From Adiantum capillus-veneris (lineage: Eukaryota > Streptophyta > Polypodiopsida > Polypodiales > Pteridaceae), in assembly GCA_014529385.2 (NCBI GenBank), contig CM043942.1, forward strand, positions 23,802,491 to 23,866,490: DNA of 64,000 bases. The letters are read 5' to 3'. A program made the translations under genes and the position numbers. Positions 1 through 9,579 of the stretch are shown piece after piece. How positions within the stretch are numbered: the first letter of the stretch is position 1; every line of letters starts with the position of its first letter. The notes below the pieces were generated by a model. It did not search any database and had not been told where the DNA came from. It was given only the letters and a program-made list of their open reading frames with translations.

Positions 1-1340
1 CTCCAACTTCATTCACATATGCTTGTATCATGAAGGTCAGTGGCCTTAAGAAAGATATTCACATGGATGAGAAATGTTGATGAGATGCTAGTGAGGGCCA
101 CTTGATGAAAGATGTTGTGCTTGGCGGTGCTTTGATCAATATGTATTCCAAATGTTGCACCTTCATAGAGGCTAAAAAGTGCTTATTGGGCATCTTTTTT
201 GGGATGTTATCTCTTTGAGCGTGTTAATATGGTGGGATATACTAGACATGGTTGTTGCTGCAAGAAAATTTTGGGTTGTTTAAACTAGATATGCAGGGAA
301 TGCCTTGGTCTAAATGCATTCATCTATGCTTGCACATTGAAGGCATGTGGATTTATGGAAAGATCTTCACATGGGTATCAGAATTTATGATGAGATTGCT
401 TGTCAGGGGCTGTTGGAGTAAAAAGTCAAGCATGGCAGTGAATCGATTAATATGTATTCCAAATGTGGTGTCCTCACAATAGCATGTAGAGTTCTTAAAG
501 GGAATCCTCTTTGAGATGTCGTCTCTTAGAGCACATTAATTGCACGGGATGCCAAACAAGGTTGATGCAAGGAAGCTCTTGCTATTTTAACGAGATGCAA
601 AATCAGGTTTCCCACTAAACAAAGTCTCTTGGAGTGCACTTAAAGGAGGATATTCCTAGCAAGGGTAGGTGGAGAAAGCTCTAATCTAGGTAGCATGAGG
701 GCACCTCCTCAACTGTAATTTCTCAGTGTGTTCATTTTATGGATTGCTACTTAAGGTCTCTTAGAGAAATAGGTTGTGGTTGGCAATTCTTTGGCTGATA
801 TGTATGCCAAATGTGATGCAAAAAAAATTCTTGATGATCTTTTTGTGTTGGACATATCCTCCTATAAGAGCACTCCAAGAGACTCCATTTGGTGAGAAAC
901 CCTCACTTCACTTTTCATTAAAGTATCCTAGAGCTTCCAAAACACAACAAAGTCATGCTATAAGACCACTCCAAGAGAATTTTTCTAATGACAATCCCTC
1001 ACTCGCATCAAGTAAAATTAGCCTAGAGCTTCCTTGCCACATCCAGGTTGCACATATCCTAGCAAGGGCTAGCCGAGGAAGCTCCGACTATTTTTGTTCG
1101 ATGCAACACAAAAGCACCTCCCCAACTGCAATCTCTTTTCTTAATTTGGTCAATGGATGTAGTCACTCAGATCTGGTCAATGAACTTTGCAGGATATGTG
1201 CTAATGAGTAATACTTATGGAGTTGCTGGCACGCAAAAGGCGCCACAAAATATTGAATGCATGAGGATCAAGAATGGTGCTTGGAAGCAGCCACGACATA
1301 GCTATTGGGGTGATGCAATTGGAAAGGCTCAATGATTTGT
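1..1340 (+). pseudogene. Decayed pentatricopeptide-repeat (PPR) gene fragment
   Basis: PPR proteins are helical-repeat RNA-binding proteins that act on organelle transcripts. Several PPR signatures are visible, but in shifting frames: DVVLGGALINMYSKC at about 111-158, NAFIYACTLKACG at about 313-353, a SINMYSKCG piece at about 445-475, and ADMYAKC at about 793-815. The stretch near 1300-1345 (MQLERLNDLLKE-like) resembles the helix that follows the repeats in E/DYW-class PPR proteins, but this is weak. No open frame exceeds 145 codons, and stops and frameshifts separate every motif, so this is a pseudogene. It probably begins left of the window. It could be a relic beside the DNA transposon or cargo inside it, because the left end of that transposon copy is not visible here. 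Confidence 0.7.
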
Positions 1341-1866
1341 TGAAGGAGATACCAAGTACTCACAAGGCATACAAATCTAGTTGTTGCAGGAGATCATGCA
1401 TGCATATTGTTCTCATGTCGGTCCCCTAAAGACATAGCTATTAAAAATACAAAGCATCCACAAAGCAAACAAATCTATTTGAATCTACAAAATATTTGAC
1501 TTAGTTCATCCTTACAAGGGTCCCAAAAAAAAATTGAGTATCATAAATTTTTTCTTCATTCAAAGATGGTTTTTCTTTTTCAGCATTCTAAGAAAGTGGT
1601 CATGGTGCTGGTCCTTGGTTCCTATGATTGACTCCTCTTGGGCACTCCAGATGACAGCGTGGAATAGCAGGTTGAACGTGTCGTTCTATCCTGCGCAGCT
1701 CTTGCTGTACACCTCTATGCGCCTCATATCGGCGTCTTCTTGCTTGAGAATTCAAAGATTCACCTGTTGCCCTCCTAGACATGGCCTTTACACGAGTTAT
1801 CTCTACAAATAGAATAACACCAAAAGACAATTCATTCGTCAGCACAAGGGACTTCAAATTTCAGAA
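1341..1866. other. Unassigned AT-rich interval with a short basic minus-strand ORF
   Basis: The stretch holds no gene I can identify. A minus-strand open frame (1857-1600) encodes a short arginine-rich peptide starting MSRRATGES from an internal Met. It sits where copy R has the minus-strand histone/protease gene B, divergent from gene C. It could therefore be a shredded remnant of gene B, but similarity to histone H3 is too weak to assert. Confidence 0.3.
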
Positions 1867-2490
1867 AAGGTCAGTACCAAGCGAATAGGTGCATAGGAAA
1901 GAGTTTTCCGTCCCATATTTTCTCGGTAGTGACCTCAGAAAAAAGTAATATTAGAGATCACTTATATTTTCAGAGGTCAGTACCAAGCGAATAGGTGCAT
2001 AGGAAAGAGTTTGACTTTCCATATTTGCTCGGTAGTGACCTCAAAAAATAGTAATAGCAGACATGACTTATATTTTCTGAGGTCGGTACCAAGCGAATAG
2101 GTGCATAGGAAAGAGTTTCCCTTCCCTTATTCGCTCGGTAGTGACCTCCAAAAATAGTAATAGCAGACATGACTTATATTTTGTGAGGTCAGTACCAAGA
2201 AAATAGGTGCATAGGAAATAGTTTGCCTTGCCTTATTCGCTCGGTAGTGACCTCAGAAAATAGTAATAGCAGACATGACTTATATTTTCTGAGGTCAGTA
2301 CCAAGAGAATAGGTGCATAGGAAAGAGTTTTCCTTGCCTTATTCGCTCGGTAGTGACCTCAGAATATAGTAATAGCAGACATCACTTACATTTTCAGAGG
2401 TCAGTACCAAGCGAACAGGTTTGCATCCCCTACAACAAAATACCTTATTCGCTTGGTAGTGACCTCAGAAAAGTGTACAAGCAAGCGAAC
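1867..2490. repeat. Tandem array of about 107-bp units, each built around an imperfect hairpin
   Basis: Five to six units follow one another (unit anchors at about 1867, 1975, 2080, 2187, 2295 and 2399). Each contains GGTCAGTACCAAGCGAATAG, a spacer, then TATTCGCTCGGTAGTGACC. The second element is nearly the reverse complement of the first, and flanking CTCAGAAAAT/ATTTTCTGAG extends the arms to about 28 nt with a loop near 22 nt. The array lies upstream of gene C of transposon copy L. Copy R has a different inverted-repeat region at the matching place. A role as a bidirectional promoter or transposase-binding region is inference only. Confidence 0.85.
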
Positions 2491-2745
2491 AGGTTTGCAT
2501 CCCCTGCTACAAAATACCAATGTAAAGGAGACGTTTAAATCCATGCACTCCTAACGGTCATGTCGTTCCCTCCCATCACCTCCCCTAATCTCGGGGGGGT
2601 GGTACCATTGATTCTCTCTCCCACGTCCACGTACCTCTCATGAAACCGCATGGCGGTACCACCCCTCACAGAACACTCACTTATAAGCTATAACCCACGC
2701 TCTGCTTTTTAGGCATGTCCATATGCTAGCCTGAATCTGCAGTAA

Positions 2746-2961
2746 ATGCTGATCGTCAGGCACAGGGTCCCAATCCTTAAAGACTCTCTAGAAGCAAGAA
2801 GGCCTGAAGACATGCAGCGATTGCTCGTCGAGAATGGCTCTGTAGAGGCTATCTTTAATTGGCTACAGGAGATGAAGGATGAAGTGCTTGAGCTACCCAG
2901 TAAATATGAGGAAGCCATTAACTTTGCCAATAGGCTTCAAGAAGAGATAGTCTGGCTGTGA
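2746..2961 (+). CDS. Unrecognised 71-codon ORF
   Basis: A plus-strand frame of 71 codons lies between the two hairpin-repeat clusters of transposon copy L. It is helix-prone and charged (for example RPEDMQRLLVENGSVEAIF) and is preceded by a TATA-like run near 2692. I recognise no family. It may be a small gene or first exon of the element, or a chance ORF. The minus strand over the same interval is also open, which lowers confidence. Confidence 0.25.
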   Translation: MLIVRHRVPILKDSLEARRPEDMQRLLVENGSVEAIFNWLQEMKDEVLELPSKYEEAINFANRLQEEIVWL

Positions 2962-3164
2962 AGGAAAAGGACTACATGGTTATTGCAAACCCTAAACCCC
3001 CAAAAATTAGTAGGCCACTCTTTGTAAAGTCTGAAGTGTTTTCTAACTCAAAACCCGGTGTTAAGTTGTAATTTTGTTTCTTTCTTATAAATTCAAAACG
3101 CGTATTTAGCAAAAAAAAACCCTAAATCTGCAACAAACAGGGTTTACCTTCCCCTTATCTGCTT

Positions 3165-3600
3165 AGTATTGACCTATGTACTAGCAGACATCACTTAACT
3201 TTTCTTTTGGTCAGTACCAAGCGAACAGGGGCATCGAACTAAGTGACCTTCCCTTATTCGCTTGGTACTGACCAAGGATGATGGTCAGTACCAAACGAAC
3301 AGGTGCAACAAACAGGGTTTACCTTCCCTTATTTGGCTAGTACTGACTACACAAAATACAAATGCACAGAAGGGTAGTAAGTAGCATAGTTACTCGCTTG
3401 GTTCCGACTCAACTAACGTCACCTCTTATGACATTAGTGCACAGGAGAGAACCAAATGAATAGGGCCCTTCGGAGATTCTTGGGGCCCCTACTCGCTTGG
3501 TTCTGACTCAAATAACGTCACCTCTTATGACATTAACACACGGGATAGAACCAAGACATTGAGGGGTACTCGAGGCTCAATATTCGCTTGGTTATAACAC
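3165..3600. repeat. Second hairpin-repeat cluster upstream of gene C, copy L
   Basis: The same hairpin core recurs in diverged form. At about 3250-3302, TTCGCTTGGTACTGACC is followed after nine bases by GGTCAGTACCAAACGAA, a nearly perfect inverted repeat. Two further direct copies (about 3393 and 3490) contain CGCTTGGTT[C/T][C/T]GACTCAA followed by ACGTCACCTCTTATGACATTA and end in the inverted GAACCAA. The cluster stops about 30 bp before the start of gene C. Confidence 0.75.
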
Positions 3601-3632
3601 CAAATAGTTTTGGCTTGCTTTTTCTTTCAGTC

Positions 3633-5276
3633 ATGGGGATCATAGTCCTAGAGACAGACGTGAGCAAGGATACATGTGAAGAAAAACTATTCAAGTTCTT
3701 ATACAACGCCCGTGCTCATCACCGTGCACCAGAACTATCAAGAATGTTCAATGCAAAGTTTTCTATATAGAGGATTATAGATTGCTCATTTGAGTACCTA
3801 CAAACCCATTTGCAACAGTATGAGGCAGTCACTTGTGGCAATTCCATGACAGCTGATGGCATGAGATATGTACACCCAGTCAACCTTGACCCTGACAAGA
3901 GTGCTTCAAGGAGACTGAATCGTTGTCTAGAAAAGTGTCCCTCCAATGCACTGCTTGTACAAGACAGGTGTATGAAGCACTTCAAAAAGTGTCGCTTAGT
4001 GGAATTCTATCACGGGTTTGTCTGTTACTTATACTTGCAGACAGATGGTGAGTTAGAGACTTCCCAGTCAAAAACTTTCGGTAGTTGTCCATTGGCGCCG
4101 GAGGAAGAGATAGAGGATGTGGAGGTGCAGTTCGACCCAGAAGAAGAGTGGGTAGAGGTACTAAAGGAAACATTTGATGCGGTCTTAACTCTTGTTTCTC
4201 TTGCGGATGCAGCAATAGGGTGCAAGCAAGAAATTCCAAGTAAGGAAGTGACTCTGCCTTTGAATTGTGCTCCCAGCTTTGCTATGGCGGGCGACACCCA
4301 CTATGTTCTACTCACAGATATCATGCATGAGCTCAATATACGGGAGGACTACTGCCTAGCGGCAATTGTGAATTTTTGTGAGGTAGACATGGGGTTTGTG
4401 GACGATGATGGAGTGGACCAACATCTTATTGCTGACACAGCTGTCCGCGACTCACAGTTCACTTCAGGGTGGAAACTGATCAAAGATACGTTCAATGAAG
4501 CGAAGTCCGGAGAGGCCAATTTGCCAATAGATGAGCAGTTTAAATCAACAACAAAACAACTCGTCTTGGAAAACATGGGTAGGCACGTGGCACCTAGAGA
4601 TCAGGTAATGAATAGTCAGTCTATTCACTTGTGGGGGAGGTCGATGCTGGAAATGGACGATGGTAACTTTTGTCGTGCATTCAGATAGTATTAGAGATGG
4701 CCCAGTGATAAAATATCATGATCATTTTTTTTGCTGCCAGGTGCTACTGTATGACGATAGTTTCCTTAGAAGAGCAGGAGGCTCATGGCAAGGGCTTGTC
4801 ATTGGAGTCCAAGGCAAGGATGCCGCATTGTCTCACTACATCGGGCGTTTCAACCACAAAAAGGTTTGTAGAAACAATTCAAGTACTTGGCAATTGTACT
4901 CATCTCACTTAAGGCCCATAAATTCATTACAATTTTTATGTAGATCATAATATACCACAAGGAATACTCTGATGACAATGCAAAGTTCCCACTGCTTGCA
5001 ATGAAAGTTATTACAAGATTGTGTGGTGGACACCCCCTCCCACTAAACGCAGAAAGACTAATTCTGATTGAGAAACAGTTTTCTCTACGCGTATTTGGCA
5101 TTGGGTATGGGTGCCAAGCACTCAGAGCCCCCTATTTCATGTCCTACACAGCTCAGGCTCTGGTTGCAGGGGCTGTTTCTGAGGGAAAGAAGATGCATGA
5201 TGCCCGTGGGGATGCTTCCATCAACAGAGGAACAAGCTCGTCTACAGAGCTTCCACATCAAAGAGGTACAAAGTGA
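3633..5276 (+). pseudogene. Transposon copy L, gene C (acidic protein, unknown function)
   Basis: This gene is homologous to the plus-strand gene at 50,866-52,305. Shared blocks are an N-terminal E-x-L-x-x-FLY motif near 3670, a YVLL-T/N-DI-x-H block with a following GF[V/I]D near 4300-4400, an SIHLW/SIDIW end to exon 1, and in the last exons a SHYIGRFN-type then a LILIEKQFSLRVFG-type block. Likely introns are 4663-4740 and 4864-4943. An in-frame TAG at 3768-3770 breaks exon 1, and the first splice junction is out of phase, so it is probably dead. An alternative frame of the last exon runs to 5349 with a basic, serine-rich tail. The middle is acidic. I do not recognise a family. The gene converges on gene D with almost no spacer. 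Confidence 0.7.
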
Positions 5277-5316
5277 GGAAGAAGGAGGTGCATCGAAGAG
5301 GATAAAAACGACGGGC

Positions 5317-7932
5317 TCAGGTCCATCTTCTCCCGCTCCTGACTCGTGACCGTTGCCACCTCGCATGGCGTTCCGCCGCATTTGAAGCTCCCCAAGCCAT
5401 TTGTTTCTTCTCTTTGCGGATGTGTTGTAAAGACCGTGTAATTTCTGAACGCTTAAGAAGTTCCTTCTCCCTTGCTCTATGAATTAGTCGTCTATAAGTC
5501 CATTGGTGTAACTCTAATAGGCTATTGGACTTTTCTTTTCCTCCCCCATGTATAGTGTGCTTAAAATAACATGTTCTTGCCATGTAGTGGGTTTTTTCCA
5601 TGCCTGTGTGGACCATATTGATAGTGAGCCGTATGTCTTGGCAAAATGTAGACCATGGTTGAACAGTATGTGCTTCATTGAAATAAAACAAAATGGTCAG
5701 TAGAGTACAATTTAAAATTTTGTTTTGTATACGTAGAATGCCAACCCACCATGTAATGTGTGATATGTGTCCCACCCCACCCTGTAAGGTAAGCCTTTTT
5801 CCAATCCAGCAAGGATGCTTGAAATGATGTGAGCTTACTTTGGTCCCAAGAATGCTGCTCAACGTAATGGAAAATTTTATCTAGTGATTTCCACACGTTT
5901 GCCTTGTGATTCTGGATTGCCCCACCACGAGCATTGTCTTTAACCACTCTATATAACTGTTTCCATTTGTTGAACAGGTTTCTCCTTTCTTCTCTATCTG
6001 AATCTTTGAGGCTAAACCCAAGAAACCTTCTTGCCTTCACTCCGCCTATCGATGTTTTCCTCGGTACCTTGTACCGACTTTGAGACATCTTAGGGTCCTC
6101 TTCGATTTTGACATTGCCTCCATGGAAACCAGTGTCTGAGAGCACTCCCTCTAATGCTTTGATCACTCTTTTCGACTCACTCTCTGGCTTTAATGTCCAT
6201 GCAAAACATATGTACAAATGAACCACCTTTTCAATTAATCGAGAGAGTGCATGAAGTGTACAGACGTGAACTCTACTCAGAGGAATATCAACCACTGGTT
6301 TAAAAGTTTTATCTTAAAGATGTCTGTTGGGAGCTCTATTCCATTGCACACTCTCAAGTGATTGTGCATCCACTGTGTAGTCACCAAATCCTTCCACTAA
6401 AAGAATGGTTCTGTTTCTTTGTTCACTAATGATTGAAGGAATTTGAGTTTGACTAAAAACCCAATCAAGGATTTCAAAATTTTCCTTATCAACCTGCAGT
6501 GAAAAACAAAAACACAAAATCAAAAACCAAATAATCAATATTTTTGGTATCATAGAGTGAACGAAGTATACCTGAAATGATCCTAGAGTTAGAATGTTGT
6601 TTTTTGATTGCACGATGAAGTATCGTGGATCCTCTTTCGTTATTGATGGATATAGAGCTCTGTTCATGAGGATAATGGTGACTCTCTCCAGCTTCTTGTT
6701 CTTCACGACCTCGCACTTGTCGAGCTTCAAAACAAACTTGAGAACCCCACCGCACTCGTCTCGATTGATGTCAAAGAAGTGACTGCATACCTTTGCAATG
6801 CTTCAAGATCAACGAAGAGGTTGTTGTGCTCATTAAACAGTACCTCTCTGCCACCCTTGCCTAAGAACGTTGCTTCAATATGGAATGGTGACCCAAGTTT
6901 CTCAAACACCTCATCGTTTACGTGCCGGCGAGCAGCCTTTACATGTGATGGCTTTGGCAGCAATGATCCTCTCTGTAGTTTATTTTGAGACTTTTTAGCT
7001 AATGCTTTGAAGAGTGCCTTGTATCCCATCTGTGAGATGCCACTCTCATCAAGTATTGGTTGCACTTCCATTGGTTCCAACTGATTCTCGTTCATGAAGG
7101 AGGTAAGTAGCCTCCCTTTCAACTTACGAAATTTTTTCTGAGTTATCATCTCTTCAACTACTTCTTTTGGAACTAGACGACTGTAATGCACTCCGGCATT
7201 GAAGCATGCACCGTTCGAGTTTGGATGCAGTAAAGACCTGCCAAAAGAGCACCATGCGTTATGATCATGTATAGGAAAGTAAGTGTATCCATTTCTTAAT
7301 GAAGCACATTGAAGAAACAAACTTCGAGTTACCTTAAAGCTAGTATTTGTTTTTTCAGGCCACCACTACCAACCTTCATGTTCTCAATGTTTCACAGATC
7401 TCGTTTTCTTTTCCGACTACCAAGCACGGTGTCTTTCTCTCGCAAACTTGTGATCTTCTTCTCAAGGCCTTGGATTGTCTCTCTGTTTGATGAAATCTTT
7501 TGAGAGCATGCTTCATTAAGTTTCTTCAGCTGCATGTTCTCCATCGCCAGGAAGTTTCTTTGCCTTTCCGCATTCAATCCTCTCATTTCCAAATGTTCGA
7601 TGTATCCCAATAGCCCATCCTTGCCATCACCTGTGAAATGTAAGAGGTTAGTGATATTAGCAAAAGGAGGTGGCGCATTTGTCATAGGATCGTTTGGATA
7701 AATAGACCCATCGGTCCACAAATCCAAATGATGTTCCTTGTTTGTCCTTCTAAGTTCTTTCTCCCATTGAGATAAGAAAGAATCTCCTACGTTTCTGCAA
7801 CAGTGCGTACTCTTGCAATACATCAACATGAAGATGATGTGTGTTCTTTCTTTGGGTAAGTGTTAAAGATGAAGGGGCTAAGGATTGTAAGTTCAAATTA
7901 GTGTTTTCATCAAGAAAAGATGCGTTCTCCAT
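5317..7932 (-). pseudogene. Transposon copy L, gene D (probable transposase, broken)
   Basis: Homologous to the minus-strand gene at 52,283-54,354. Exon 1 (to about 7333) holds a coiled coil and a basic KRKR segment. Introns are likely at 7332-7238 and 6571-6494, both GT-AG. Recognisable blocks are SLLPKPSHVKAARR, a KLDKCEVVKNKKLERV strand, WNRAPNRH, HVCTLHALSRLIEK and GGVKARRFLGFS. The C-terminal block, in another frame down to 5317, contains HTGMEKTHYM and HGGGKEKSNSLLELHQWTYR. Lesions: a frameshift near 7820, in-frame TGA near 7375, a frameshift near 6780, loss of about 40 codons including the GGDLK/CxxC segment present in copy R, in-frame TAA near 6314, and a frameshift or lost intron near 5720. 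The 6571-6494 intron is absent from copy R. Transposase function is inferred from layout and motif pattern. Confidence 0.65.
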
Positions 7933-8241
7933 TCCTAGAGTTGATAGAGAAGAAGACGGAGAAATATCTCAGGTTTTGGGAGGGAATGCCATATTCTCAA
8001 GTTTAGAGTTGATAGTTCGTGTGGCTTATGTTTCTGGAGGGAACGCTTGTAAGTTGGCATTTCAAATCATTAGTCATACGGTTAGTTGGAATCCTTACAA
8101 GAGAACGAAGGATAAGAATGATAAAGACGGCGGCTACCTACCAAAGAATGTCATTTTGGCTTTTTGTTGCGCAGAAAAGTATCACATAAAATGAACAATT
8201 TAACATTTTCATTTTCTCTCTCTAATCCGACGTGGCACTTC

Positions 8242-8276
8242 TTACAGGGCCCAAAAGTGAGTCCAACTTTCTCCTA

Positions 8277-8280
<4 letters not shown>
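8242..8280. repeat. Right terminal inverted repeat of copy L
   Basis: Read from the outside on the minus strand it begins ACATTAGGAGAAAGTTGG and continues through CACTTTTG to GCCCTGTAA. Copy R's right terminus begins ACATTAGGGGAATTTTGAGG with the same CACTTTTG and GCCCTGTAA. The match, at the expected distance beyond gene D, identifies the element boundary. Outside it lies an uninterrupted TG run. Confidence 0.75.

Positions 8281-8332
<52 letters not shown>
8278..8332. repeat. TG dinucleotide microsatellite
   Basis: About 27 uninterrupted TG units lie directly between the copy L terminus and the remaining G2 LTR. The other G2 LTR has a TG run at the matching place (25,409-25,499), so the microsatellite belongs to the LTR. 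Confidence 0.95.
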
Positions 8333-8334
<2 letters not shown>

Positions 8335-8813
8335 CAATGTGATGGTAAAAAATGTCACCCTCTCTCTCTTCTTGGTCGACCCCTCTTGCCAATTACTCTT
8401 GTTGGCCCCCCATTGGCTCCTGCAGGGCTTGACCAATAGCAAATTAGAAGCATAATTGATAGCCTTGTGACATGTGTCCCCCTTTACCCTTTTGTGAGAG
8501 CTTTAGGTAATTAAAATAGTTTATTAAACTCTCATTGGACCTTTTAGTCTTCTGGCCAATAAGAATTAGGCAAGCCATTGGACTGCTTGATGCTCATTGG
8601 ACCCCTTGGTAAATTGTCCAAGAGTCTTCTGGGGAACTTAATTTCTATTGGTTCTTTTATCAAGCATTTTAAAATTAATTAGAATAATTCTACTCTAGCC
8701 TAATTCTCATTGGTCTACCTGTATGGCCATCCAATAGGATTTGAGGGAAAATTGGGGGCAACTAGCCTAGGAGTCTACCATGTGTCCAGTATTGACTTTG
8801 GGGAAAGCTTTGG

Positions 8814-8884
<71 letters not shown>

Positions 8885-9270
8885 CTCTCTCGTCCCCTAC
8901 TCTTAGGGCTTGCCCCCTCCTTGATAGGGATGTGGGAAGACTTTTGAGTCTTCCCACCATCATCCAATTTTCCCAACTTTGACCATTTGGACTTTTTAAT
9001 TAAAATTTTGGAACCTTCGCCTATGGAAGTCTTAATGAAGCTAAACCTTAGGTCTTTTAACCTCCATCAATGTACATTTCTCTTTTGCATATTGTCTCCC
9101 TTTGGATCCCTATTTTCCCTCCTTTGGATCCCTGTTGAGATCGGTGTAGAGATCGGTCTGACAGTCTTACCAATATTCTAGCTTTTACTCCCCTAGTACC
9201 TCCCCATATTAAATGATCAATTTAACATGAGAAAATCATTTTGGAGAATTAGATATTAGTTTTTATGACA
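8281..9270 (-). repeat. Chromovirus G2, 3' LTR (truncated)
   Basis: The LTR begins on the minus strand at 9270 with TGTCATAAAAAC and runs left to the TG run at 8278, where copy L replaces the remaining roughly 575 bp that the paired LTR has (24,831-25,408). It carries a second TG run at 8821-8882. The sequence from 8333 onward matches 25,500 onward nearly base for base. A polypurine tract (AAGAGAGAGGTAA on the minus strand) lies just inside at 9271-9284. Confidence 0.85.
8821..8882. repeat. TG dinucleotide microsatellite inside the G2 LTR
   Basis: About 31 TG units. They translate into meaningless HT/TH repeats on the minus strand. Confidence 0.95.
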
Positions 9271-9579
9271 TTACCTCTCTCTTGAAATCATAGTTGTCCT
9301 TGACTATGAGGTAGAGAAGATAAAGCCTAGTTATTAGTCCTTTTGCTAGCGGGTAGAGGATCCTATTTTACCCTACAACATCGTTCCAAAATGGATGACT
9401 AGTCCATTTGGTGCTTGAGAGCCTTAGTTGTCGCAATCATGTCTGCACATTAGTCCGTATCAATCTTCCACGATAGAGTGACAATCTCTACTTGGTGTTC
9501 GGGAGACGTCGTCTCCACAAACATGATCCTAAGTATGCATACTTATTAACATTTGTGCACAGTAAAGAAAAAGAGAGTC

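Larger units (their letters stand above)
1867..8280. mobile_element. DNA transposon copy L (left end not found)
   Basis: It consists of the hairpin arrays, gene C (plus) and gene D (minus, convergent), ending on the right in a sequence matching the termini of copy R. The start given is that of the first hairpin array, because no matching left terminus is visible in the window. The true left end may be lost or lie outside. No recognisable gene A is present and gene B is at most a fragment. Protein divergence between L and R is large, so these are distant members of one family rather than a recent duplication. Confidence 0.65.

Noticed and set aside
1600-1857. Arginine-rich minus-strand ORF as a histone H3 remnant of copy L gene B
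   Set aside because: The position fits, but residue similarity to H3 (an LRRI-type segment) is too weak to support the call.
8242-8442. Minus-strand ORF with a long HTHT run (also at 8767-8976 and 25,357-25,607)
   Set aside because: It is the translation of TG/CA microsatellites inside LTRs, not a protein.
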